From Hydnum rufescens UP504 (Eukaryota; Basidiomycota; Agaricomycetes; Cantharellales; Hydnaceae): a stretch of 15,025 bases of DNA. Shown one piece after another: positions 1 to 7,611 of this stretch (position 1 is the first letter of the stretch; each line of letters begins with the position of its first letter). Under the pieces are notes generated by a model. That model was not told the DNA's origin and did not search any database. It saw nothing but the letters and a program-made list of their open reading frames with translations. The stretch spans positions 256,843 through 271,867 of the forward strand of contig MU128966.1 of assembly GCA_014904985.1 (NCBI GenBank). The letters are read 5' to 3'. A program made the translations under genes and the position numbers.

Positions 1-3
1 GAA

Positions 4-65
4 AATAGTGCTTATGTAAACAACCCGGGCCGGAAATAGCCGACCGGCCGAGATAGCCGGTTGGG
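4..65 (+). repeat. Left terminal inverted repeat
   Basis: Begins AATAGTGCTTATGTAAAC and pairs with the reverse complement of 3336-3397, with about five mismatches and one extra C over ~62 positions. It is dense in CpG (GCCGACCGGCCGAG), unlike most of the window, which is CpG-poor. Its inner edge (GCCGGTTGGG) runs directly into the TTGGG pentamer array, suggesting the array expanded from the end of the repeat. Confidence 0.85.
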
Positions 66-168
66 TTGGGTTGGGTTGGGTTGGGTTGGGTTGGGTTGGG
101 TTGGTTGGGTTGGGTTGGGTTGGGTTGGGTTGGGTTGGGTTGGGTTGGGTTGGGTTGGGTTGGGTTGG
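61..168 (+). repeat. TTGGG pentamer microsatellite
   Basis: About 20 perfect TTGGG units with one shortened unit (TTGG at 101-104). The G-rich strand has runs of three G separated by two T, the arrangement needed for a very stable G-quadruplex. It is not the usual fungal telomere repeat TTAGGG. Open frames across it (Gly-Trp-Val-Gly-Leu repeats) are artefacts. Confidence 0.97.
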
Positions 169-880
169 TGGTTGGCGTGGTGGTATTCCTCTCTCAGCTA
201 CTATGTCAGCAGCCTTCACACATTATACCACCTCTATTCAGTTACTCCTACTTCATATTCATCTCATTTAGTTTAGCTTCATTTATATATCCTCATTCCC
301 ATTCAGTTACTCCTGCTTCATTTTTATTTCTTTCATTCTCCTTCTTTCCGGGTTGCCAGGTTGCACCCCCTATCTCATTCATTCTATCCTTCTTCTTTCC
401 AGGTTGCCGGGTTCCACCCCTTCCATTTACTCCATTTTCGTTCCTTTTAGTTTATTCCATTCTTCCCCTTTCTCACATTCCCAGCTTGTACCCCCTATCT
501 CATTTATTCTAATTCATTCCACTCTTCCCCTTTCTCATCTTGCTGCATTGTACCCCCTATCTCACTCATTCTATTCCTCTACTTTCTCACCCCACCACGT
601 TCCCAGGTTGTACCTCTCTCATTGACTCCATTTTCTTCTCCTTTATTTTATTCCATTCTCCCCCTTTCTCATCTTGCTGTCTTGTACCCCTATCTCTTTT
701 ACATTATTCCATTCTTCTCTTTTTTTCATCTTCCCACATTCCACCAAATCTCTTCTACAATCTTCATTTTTACTCATCTATATCTCTTCTATTCACCTCT
801 TACTTCATTTTTCCTTCCCTGAAGCCTATTCCATTCTTTCCCATTCAATATTCACATATTACTACCTGAACATCATTCAA
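169..880 (+). repeat. Unit 1 leader and pyrimidine-rich minisatellite (array A)
   Basis: A leader with TATGTCAGCAGCCTTCACAC and CATCTCATTTAGTTTAGCTT precedes imperfect repeats of ~55-80 bp. Each repeat has a CCCAGGTTGTACCCCCTATC-like core followed by CATTCTTCCCCTTTCTCA. Cores are visible near 365, 416, 489, 550, 610 and 685. The strand is almost pure C/T with few purines. Homologous arrays sit at 3398-4330 and 5553-6290. No gene is supported: all three frames stay open for long stretches only because C/T-rich DNA rarely makes stop codons. Confidence 0.85.
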
Positions 881-1500
881 CTTCATTATCTATTCAACCC
901 CATCTCATCTCATTATGTCTCCTCAATTATCACCATCTCCAGCTTCCATCTCCACATCAATCATTCACCTCTCAGCTCAATCCAGCCAGAGTCACAAGGG
1001 CTGTCGTTCAGGAAGTGACCCAGAGTCATGTCATTTCAAGGAGTGGTCCCATGTCCAGTCATCTCACACAGCTGCTCCAGCCTTAGCATCACCTCTAGCA
1101 GCCTCAATCAGAGACCTCATGTCCATATCGTCATCAAACTTTCCCACATTCCCACAAATATGTCAGCACTCCAATGAAACCATCAGCTTGTTTATCAATC
1201 GTTCCAATAGTGGCAACCTCAGTAGTCTCTTCATCCATCTTCACATCCTGTCCATACTGCACTTTGGTGGTCAACACCATCTCACAGTGGCCACAGCTAA
1301 TCACTCATTTTTGACTGGAGACAATCTTAAATCATCACAATATCACATTCCAAGTCACTCTTACTTGCACATCCTTCACTATTCTGTCGTTCAGTGCAAG
1401 TTGAAGCCTTGTTGAGGAAGAGGGATGTTGTTGTAAGAAGCATGTGGTAAGGAGCAAGTCCATACATTCATCCATTAAAGGTTTACCTCATTGAGTAAGC
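881..1500. other. Diverged block of unit 1, no gene seen
   Basis: No repeat core and no convincing coding region. Part of it aligns by eye with 4588-4770 of unit 2 (shared words ATCAGCYTGT, TTCCAATAGT, CCATCTCACAG and ACTGGA), so the block is an old shared module. Its right edge (1433-1470, GTGGTAAGGAGCAAGTCC) resembles 4920-4950 and 10289-10312, which lie at the same place relative to a hairpin cluster. Short minus-strand open segments exist, but none can be tied to a family. Confidence 0.5.
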
Positions 1501-1506
1501 AAGTTC

Positions 1507-1640
1507 CATAAGTCAAACAGAATTCTGTTTGACTTATGTAATTGATCCCATAATCTAGTTTCAAATGGAATTCTGTTTGACTTATGTAATGGATCTCATA
1601 GTCTGCTTACATAAGTCAAATCCAATTCTCTTTGACTTAT
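1507..1640. repeat. Hairpin cluster of unit 1 (CATAAGTCAAA arms)
   Basis: Positions 1507-1538 are a perfect 32-nt palindrome (arm CATAAGTCAAACAGAA). A half copy follows around 1561-1585 (GAATTCTGTTTGACTTATG), and another imperfect palindrome at 1610-1640. The arm shares TTACATAAG with the terminal inverted repeat (GTTTACATAAGCAC). Corresponding clusters with different arm words are at 4996-5167, 6344-6379 and 10394-10650. Confidence 0.85.
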
Positions 1641-1717
1641 CTAATTCCCTATCTAGCCTCCCCTCACTGTGTCCAATACACTTCCATCTCCCCACAACAC
1701 ATCTCACCACCCACACA

Positions 1718-2080
1718 CAATACCTCCAATACACATAGCAGTCGTACCATACTGGAGGGTCATCTGTAGCAACATATTGATACCACTCATGTCCCTGTGG
1801 GTGCCCTGGTTGTTCATATACAGCACCTGTCCTCTCCTGAGGCACCTGCACTCTCTTGCACTCTATCCTACATCACCTCCAATAGACATAGCAGTCCAAA
1901 CATATTCAACAGGTTATCTGTAGCATCATTTTAGTACCATTCACAACCCTGTCAGTCCATTGGTTCTTGACTTACACCTCATACACTCTCTTGTCCTCTG
2001 GCCTTATATCATTATCATCTAGCATGCACATCCCAGTCACATTATAAAAAAGGTCATCTGTAGGCACATTTTCATAAACG
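1718..2080 (-). repeat. Inverted copies of the ~150-bp module (unit 1)
   Basis: Read on the minus strand this matches the direct modules at 2405-3030. CCAATACACATAGCAGT, TACCATACTGGAGGG, TCATCTGTAG, GATACCACTCAT, GTTGTTCATATACAG and TCTCCTGAGG are the complements of words in the direct array. At least two degenerate units are present (about 1718-1860 and 1870-2000), the second more decayed. The direct and inverted sets could fold as a large imperfect stem around 2081-2404. Confidence 0.75.
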
Positions 2081-2404
2081 TTGTTTACTGAGATCAGCCC
2101 TGTTGCCTAGATAATCTTCATCATACAGCCAGGAGTGTATCAATCATATCAGATAGTACATTACCTGTCCATCATATATTCCCACCAAGTTCTCACATGG
2201 CATCCAAATGGCAATTCCACTTGAAGAATCAATGTGGAGCACTTGTGCATGCACTATGAGGGGAACACTGTGTGTGTAAGGTTGCTGGTTGAGGAGATAT
2301 GGCAAGTTGTCAGACATGTACTGGGGTCATTTGGGTGATACTGTAGACTGTCTTCTGTCTTGGAATGGTGTGAGGGACAAGGGTAGCATAGACTGGTGGA
2401 GATG
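2081..2404. other. Spacer between inverted and direct modules, nothing recognised
   Basis: No repeat unit, RNA gene or convincing open frame. It could act as the loop between the inverted (1718-2080) and direct (2405-3215) modules. Confidence 0.4.
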
Positions 2405-3215
2405 GTCAGGATCATATAAGCATAGAGTGCAACAGAGTGCAGGTCCTGTATATCAACAACCAGTCCACCCACAGCCATATGAGTGGTATCAAAATCTTCC
2501 TACAGATCACCCCTCCAGTATGGTACCACTCCCATGTCTATTGCAAGTCATATAAGCATAGAGCACAACAGAGCACAGGTCCCTCAGGAGAGCGCAGGTC
2601 CTGTATATCAACAACCAGTCCACCCCAGCCACATCAGTGCTATCAAAATCTTCCTACAGATCACCCCTCCAATATGGTCACACTCCCATGTCTATTGCAG
2701 GTCATATAACATAGAGCGCAACAGAGCGCAGTCCTCAGAGAGCAGTCCTGTATATCACACCAGTCCACCCCAGCCACATCAGTGCTATCAAATCTTCCTA
2801 CAGATCACCCCTCCAATATGGTCACACTCCCATGTCTATTGCAGTCATATAAGCATAGAGTGCAACAGAGCGCAGGTCCCTCAGGAGAGCGCAGGTCCTG
2901 TATATCAACAACCAGTCCACCCCCAGCCACATCAGTGGTATCAAAATGTTCCCACAGATCACCCCTCCAGTATGGTACCACTCCCATGTTTATTGCAGGT
3001 CATATAACCATAGAGCGCAATAGAGCGCAATAGAGCGCAGGTCTCTCTCCAGCCATATCTCATCAACCAAGCCACTCACAGACATCATAGTGGGCTTAAA
3101 ATCACCCCACAGATCACAGCTACAATTTCATACCATTCCCATCCCTGACGCAGCTCTTAAAGACCTAGAGCGCAACAGAGCGCAGGTCTTGCAAGCCCTC
3201 CAGGGCCTCAACCAA
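2405..3215 (+). repeat. Direct ~145-155 bp tandem module array with AGAGCGCA words (unit 1)
   Basis: Units start at CCAGTCCACC near 2460, 2615, 2760 and 2912, giving periods of 155, 145 and 152. Each carries CAGCCA, ATCAGTGGTATCAAAATC, CCTACAGATCACCCCTCC, TATGGTACCACTCCCATG and a pair of AGAGCGCA words before CAGGTC. Word variants AGAGTGCA and AGAGCACA are the two CpG decay products of AGAGCGCA. Degenerate units continue to 3215. Repeated peptides can be translated from it, but frames break between units, so this is not a gene. Confidence 0.9.
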
Positions 3216-3335
3216 GACACCTAGAGCTTAGCAAGTACCACCATTAGAAAGGGTCAGATGTAGGCTACCCAGACACAATTGAAAAACCCTAGAGCGCATA
3301 AGATAACAGTGTTATCTTTGCCCCATAAGAGATTG
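3216..3335 (+). repeat. Conserved tail of unit 1
   Basis: Contains ACCTAGAGCTTAGCAAGTAC, CACCATTAGAAAGGGTC and GGCTACCCAGAC, found again at 5430-5500 and 6885-6945. A 17-nt palindrome AGATAACAGTGTTATCT lies at 3301-3317. The shared CCCATAAGAGAT ends the module just before the terminal inverted repeat. Confidence 0.75.
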
Positions 3336-3397
3336 CCCAGTCGGCTATCTCAGCCCAGTCGGCTATTTCCGGCCCGGTTGTTTACATAAGCACTATT
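3336..3397 (-). repeat. Right terminal inverted repeat
   Basis: Reverse complement of the left end, finishing GTTTACATAAGCACTATT. It contains a tandem doublet of CCCAGTCGGCTATYTC. The sequence just outside (ATGTCAGCATATTATGTCAG) is the start of the unit 2 leader. Confidence 0.85.
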
Positions 3398-4330
3398 ATG
3401 TCAGCATATTATGTCAGCATCCTTCACACATTTATACCCCACTTCATATTCATCTCATTTAGTTTAGCTTCATTTATATCTCTTCTATTCTCTATTCAGT
3501 TACTCCTGCTTCATTTTTATTCCTTTTAGTTTAACTTCATTTATATCCCTTCCATTCTCTAATCAGTTACTCCTACTTCACTTTTATTTCTTTCACTTTA
3601 TTCTATTCTTCTTCTTTCTTAACTTTTCCCAGTTGCCGGGTTGTACCCCCTCCATTTACTCCATTGTCTTTCCTTTTAGTTTATTCCATTTTTCCCCTTT
3701 CTCAAGTTGCCGCGTTGTACCCCTTAATCTCACTCATTCTATTTCATCTCTTTTAATTCATTCCATTCTTCCCTTTCTTATCTTCCACATTGTACCCCTT
3801 AATCTCATTTATTCTATTTAATTCTTTCTATTATTCCCCTTTCTCACATTGCCGGGTTGAACCCCCCCCCATCTCTTTCATTTTATTCCGCTCTTCTTCT
3901 TTCTCATGTTCCCAGGTTCTACCCCCTATCTCACTCATTCTATTCTTTTTCTTTCTCACCTTCCCACGTTGTACCCCTTAATCTCATTTATTCTCTTTCA
4001 TTCATTCCATTCTTCCCCTTCCTCATCTTCCCAGGTTGTACCCCCTATCTCTTTCATTTTATTCCATTCTTCTTCTTTCTTGTGTTCCCAGGTTCCACCC
4101 CTTAATCTCATTTATCCTATTTCCATCTCTTTTTATTCATTCCATTCTTCCCCTTTCTCATCTTCCACCTTGTACCCCCTATCTCACTCATTCTATTCCT
4201 CTACTTTCTCACCCCACGCGTTCCCAGGTTGTACCCCTCTCATTTACTCCATTTTCTTCTCTTCTAGTTTATTCCATTCTTCCCTTTTTCATCTTCCCAG
4301 CTTTCACCTCCATCTCCCCTTACTTCATTC
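3398..4330 (+). repeat. Unit 2 leader and pyrimidine-rich minisatellite (array B)
   Basis: The leader words TATGTCAGCATCCTTCACAC and CATCTCATTTAGTTTAGCTT match unit 1. About eleven cores of the TACCCCYTATCTC / TACCCCTTAATCTC type follow between 3652 and 4305. Two core versions, CCCCCTATCTCWCTC and CCCCTTAATCTCATTTA, alternate irregularly. No gene is supported despite open frames of up to ~300 codons. Confidence 0.9.
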
Positions 4331-4980
4331 CACTCTATGTCCATTCACTTACTCTCACTCCATTTACACTATTCCACTCCATCACATAATTCCTTTCACC
4401 AAGTACTTTATTCACCTTTATGTCCTTAGTCAACTCACCAAGTACATCCTTCATTGTAGATCACATCAAACAGAAGTAGTGTCCAGAGATACATTACACT
4501 TAATATCACAGCACTCCCAGCAGTCAAAACTATCACCCTGTCTCTCAATCATTCCAATCATTCCATCCTCTCTACAGTCTTCATCCATCAGCCTGTCTGT
4601 CAATCCTTCCAATAGTCCAATCCTCTCTAGTTGCTTCATGGACAGCCTTCAAATCCAGCCCATGGTGTTCCCTGCTGGTAAACTCCATCTCACAGAGGCT
4701 GCAACTGATCACACATTTGTGACTGGAACCCTTCTTAGAGATCATAATCTCACATTAAATCTTAGGCTTACTTGGCCATTGTTGACTTTGCATTCACAGG
4801 TTTCAAGGGTGCAACGCAGCTAGCAGCCTCCAACTAGTCAGTGTCTTGGTCAAACAATTCTCACTTATGCACTCACCAAGCTTCAGGTGAGGAAGCTCTG
4901 GTTAAAGGAGATTGTTGTGGTAGGAAGGAAAGGCATAAATCAGGAAGCAAATCCCAATTTATACAAAATTCAATAGGCTT
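4331..4980. other. Diverged block of unit 2, no gene seen
   Basis: The middle part (4588-4770) aligns by eye with 1182-1350. The right edge (GGAAGCAAATCCCAATTTATAC, near 4949-4966) contains a minus-strand TATAAATT and resembles the putative promoter block at 10289-10345. No coding region, tRNA or other RNA gene is recognised. Confidence 0.5.
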
Positions 4981-4995
4981 ACATAACTTAGTATC

Positions 4996-5167
4996 CATGT
5001 GATCAAATGCAATTCCATTTGATCATGTGATTGTGTATCTAATCATATTAGATAAGTCAAGGGCATGTGATCAAATGGAATTCCCTTTGATCATGTGATT
5101 GTGTGTATCTAATCATATTAGATAAGTCAAGGGCATGTGATCAAATGCAATTCCCTTTGATCACATG
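4996..5167. repeat. Hairpin cluster of unit 2 (CATGTGATCAAA arms)
   Basis: Three near-perfect palindromes at 4996-5028, 5064-5096 and 5134-5167 have arms CATGTGATCAAATG. The second and third sit in a 70-bp direct repeat that also holds GATAAGTCAAGGG, a trace of the unit 1 arm word. TCAAATGGAATTC at 5071 is also found at 1561. Confidence 0.9.
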
Positions 5168-5189
5168 TCACTCATTACATACTCCACCT

Positions 5190-5429
5190 CTCTACAGGTA
5201 CAGAACACACCTAAGTACAGGTAGGTCCAGGTCTTCCAACAGCCATAGCTCCTCAACCAGCACACCTATGCACATCATCTTGGCCTTAAAATGTCCCCCC
5301 AGATGCCCTCTACAAGTCTATGGTACTCCCATGTTGCTCACAGGCCTCCAAAGTATCAAATACAGGTGGGGTACGATGGGGTACGATAAGGTACGGGTCT
5401 TGCAATGGCCATAGCTCCTCAACCAGCAC
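5190..5429 (+). repeat. ~150-bp module of unit 2 with GGTACGAT words
   Basis: Shares CATCATCTTGGCCTTAAAAT, a CCCAGAT..CCCTCTAC core, GGTACTCCCATG and the terminal AGGTC / GGGTCTTGCAATGGCC with modules in units 1, 3 and 4. In the word slot it has three copies of GGTACGAT / GGTACGGG (5369-5400) and upstream CAGGTACAG / GTACAGGTAG words instead of AGAGCGCA. About one and a half modules are present. Confidence 0.75.
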
Positions 5430-5552
5430 AGCTATGGCTTAGCAAGTACCACCATCTGAAAGAGGGAGTCCAGGGCTACCCAGACTCAACTTGAAATCCA
5501 TAGGGTGCGATCATTTCCACTGGTTGTGATGACCCATAAGAGATATCTATTC
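5430..5552 (+). repeat. Conserved tail of unit 2
   Basis: GGCTTAGCAAGTACCACCAT, CTGAAAGAGGGAGTCCAGG and GGCTACCCAGAC match the other tails, and CCCATAAGAGAT marks the end as in unit 1. Unlike unit 1, it passes straight into the next leader (TATTCGGTTACTCC) with no terminal inverted repeat between them. Confidence 0.7.
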
Positions 5553-6290
5553 GGTTACTCCTAGTTAGTTCACATTCATCTCATTTAGTTTATCTTCATT
5601 TATATCCCTTCCACTCTCTATTCAGTTACTCCTACTTCATTTTTATTTCTTTCACTTTATTCTATTCTTCTTCTTCTTTCTTACTTTCCCGGGTTGCCGG
5701 GTTGTACCTCTTCTATTTACTCCATTTTATTTCCTTTTAGTTTATTCTATTTTCCCCCCTTCTCATGTTCCCAGGCTGTACCCCTTAACCTATTTAATTC
5801 TTTCTATTCTTCCCCATTCTCATGTTGCCAGGTTGCACCCCCTATCTCTTTCATTTTATTCCATTCTTCTTCTTTCTCACATTCCCATGTTGTCCCCCCT
5901 CATTGACTCCATTTTCTTCTCTTTTAGTTTATTCCACTCCTCCCCTTTCTCATCTTTCCAGCTTCCACCCCTTAATCTCATTTACCCTATTTCCACCTCT
6001 TTTTATTCATTCCATTCTTCCCCTTTCTCATGTTGCCAGGCTGTATCCCCTATCCCATTTATTCTATTTAATTCATTCCATTCTTCCCCCTTTTTATGTT
6101 CCCGGGTTCCACCCCCATCTCACTCCATCTTCATCTCCCCTTCCTTTATTCTATTCTTCCCCTCCCTCACATTCCTAGCTTCTACCTCCATCCAGCTTAT
6201 CATAAGTCTATTTTCCATCTCCTCACATTCATTCCATTCATCTCCATCAACATCCCCTCACTTTATTCCATTCTAAACTTCACACATTCC
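5553..6290 (+). repeat. Unit 3 leader and pyrimidine-rich minisatellite (array C)
   Basis: The leader is shortened (ACTCCTAGTTAGTTCACATT, then CATCTCATTTAGTTTATCTT). About eight ~55-75 bp cores follow between 5706 and 6185, the same family as arrays A and B. No coding region is supported. Confidence 0.9.
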
Positions 6291-6411
6291 ATATTTCTTC
6301 CATCATGTGATCTCATCATGTGCCTTGATTATGTATTCAGTCCCATGTGATCAAGATCTAATTCTTCTTGACATGTGATCTAGTTGTGTATGCCTTGATT
6401 ATGTCTCCAGT
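6291..6411. repeat. Degenerate hairpin block of unit 3 (GTGATCAAG words)
   Basis: An imperfect palindrome at 6344-6379 (CATGTGATCAAGATCTAATT and its partner CTTGACATGTGATC) is flanked by two copies of TGCCTTGATTATGT. It directly follows array C; the diverged block present in units 1 and 2 is missing. Confidence 0.7.
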
Positions 6412-6690
6412 GTGCAACTCTAGTACAACTGTACTGTAGTGCAACCCTAGTACAATGCTATTGCCACTGTAGTACAACTGTAATACAACTCTAGTGCACC
6501 CCTAGTACAACACTATTGCAACTCTAGTACAACTGCAGTACAACTGTAGTACACCCCTAGTACAACACTATTACAACTGTAGTACACCTCTAGTACAACT
6601 CTAGTACAACACTAGTACAACACTATTGCAACTGTAGTACAACTCTAGTACAACACTATTGCAACTCTAATACACTCTAGTACAGGTCTT
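6412..6690 (+). repeat. 11-bp tandem array, AGTACAACTCT type
   Basis: Around two dozen imperfect 11-bp units (AGTACAACTCT, AGTACAACTGT, AGTACAACACT, ATTGCAACTCT, AGTACACCCCT). It occupies the word slot that AGAGCGCA fills in unit 1. Some units form higher-order strings such as CTAGTACAACACTATTGCAA, repeated at about 6491, 6616 and 6647. Confidence 0.92.
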
Positions 6691-6950
6691 CCAGTCCCCA
6701 TTCCTCCTCAACCAGAGCACCTATCCACATCATCTTGTCCTCAAAATCTCCCCACAGACTCCCTCTACCATTCTATCACACTCCCATCCCATTCACAGCC
6801 CTCTAACACCCTGTTTACAGCCTAGTACAGCCTAGTACAGTCTAGTACAGGTCTTGTCATCCCCATAGCTCCTCAACCACTCCACCTAGAGCTTAGCAAG
6901 TACCACCATCTGAAAGAGGGGGTCCAGGGCTACCTATTGACAACTAGAAA
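6691..6950 (+). repeat. ~150-bp module and tail of unit 3
   Basis: AGCACCTATCCACATCATCT, CCCACAGACTCCCTCTACC and CACACTCCCATCCC match the module. Three copies of CCTAGTACAG follow at 6822-6850, then GGTCTTGTCATCCCCATAGC. The tail ACCTAGAGCTTAGCAAGTAC, CACCATCTGAAAGAGGGGG, GGCTACC ends at ~6943. Confidence 0.8.
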
Positions 6951-7100
6951 CCTATATACTGATACCTGGGATCAGGTGATCAAGCAACAATTCACCTTTG
7001 CCATTAGGTAATCACCCTTACTCTGCAAGGCCTTGCTGACTTAGTATATATATACACCTGGGATCAGGTGATCAAACACAGATTCACCTTTGCACATTAC
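6951..7100. repeat. Duplicated ACCTGGGATCAGGTGATCAA block
   Basis: ACCTGGGATCAGGTGATCAA occurs at 6964 and 7056, each followed by CA...ATTCACCTTTGC. The second is preceded by TTAGTATATATATACACC, a TATA-like tract. The GATCAGGTGATCA core resembles the hairpin words of the other units, so this may be the hairpin block of a fourth, truncated unit. Confidence 0.55.
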
Positions 7101-7550
7101 ATCATCAAATTTTCAAATGTAGCCCATCATCCCCTCAGTACCTTGGTCTGAACAGCTTCCCCATAGCTGCCTTAGTTGTGGAGAAAAACTCAAAATACTT
7201 GCTCAGATGCGAGTCTTTTTTCAGTAATCCTTGAATAACTCCACAACTGGGGCACCTACACACTTCATCTTGGGCTCAAAATCACCTCCTAGATGGCCTC
7301 TACAATTCTATACCACTCCCAGAGCTGTCACAGGTCTCCAAGGTAGTGAACGCAGGTCTACTGTGCCATAGTCCAGTCTAGCATGGATCTTGCAACTGTC
7401 ATAGCTCCTCAACCAGAGCACCTACAGACTTCATCTTGGGCTCAAAATGACCTCCTAGATGGCCTCTACAATTATATGCCACTTATAGGGCTGTCGCAGG
7501 TCTGAAAGGCATAGAACGCACGGTATAGCGCAGGTTAGCACAGTCATGAT
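7101..7550 (+). repeat. Two ~170-bp modules of a truncated fourth unit
   Basis: GCACCTACACACTTCATCTT at 7251 and GCACCTACAGACTTCATCTT at 7418 each begin a module. Both continue GGGCTCAAAAT(C/G)ACCTCC, TAGATGGCCTCTACAATT and CAGGTCT. Their word slots hold AGGTAGTGAACGCAGGTC and GCATAGAACGCACGGTATAG. 7101-7240 is unassigned. No gene is seen. Confidence 0.7.
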
Positions 7551-7611
7551 TTGTAATCAAATAAATTTTGGGTTTTGAAATTTTAATGTTTCATGCTAAC
7601 TAGGGAAGCCT

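Larger units (their letters stand above)
4..3397. mobile_element. Unit 1: non-coding element bounded by ~62-bp terminal inverted repeats
   Basis: The segment is delimited by near-identical inverted ends (4-65 and 3336-3397). Inside, in order, are a TTGGG array, a pyrimidine-rich minisatellite, a diverged block, palindromic hairpins, an inverted and then a direct set of ~150-bp tandem modules, and a conserved tail. No believable coding sequence exists in any frame; the open frames come from low-complexity repeats without stops. The inverted ends suggest a non-autonomous DNA transposon or fold-back element moved in trans, but no transposase is visible. Only three bases lie left of the repeat, so no target-site duplication can be checked. 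Modules homologous to its interior recur at 3398-7550 without the inverted ends, so the alternative is a tandem repeat unit that happens to carry inverted borders. The superfamily is not recognised. Confidence 0.5.

Noticed and set aside
61..168. Telomere
   Set aside because: The pentamer is TTGGG, not TTAGGG; it is short, internal to a terminal inverted repeat, and followed by ordinary repeats on both sides of the unit.
61..276. Open frames over the TTGGG array (Gly-Trp-Val-Gly-Leu repeats)
   Set aside because: Pure translation of a pentamer microsatellite; all three plus frames are open for the same reason.
2289..3033. Overlapping plus-strand frames with repeated peptides (TDHPS, STTSPP)
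   Set aside because: They follow the ~150-bp DNA repeat and change frame from unit to unit; the repeat acts at DNA level, not as a protein repeat.
3906..4823. 305-codon open frame in array B, and similar frames in arrays A and C
   Set aside because: C/T-rich minisatellite with few stop codons; overlapping open frames in several phases, low-complexity Ser/Phe/Pro/Ile/Leu peptide, no conserved domain.
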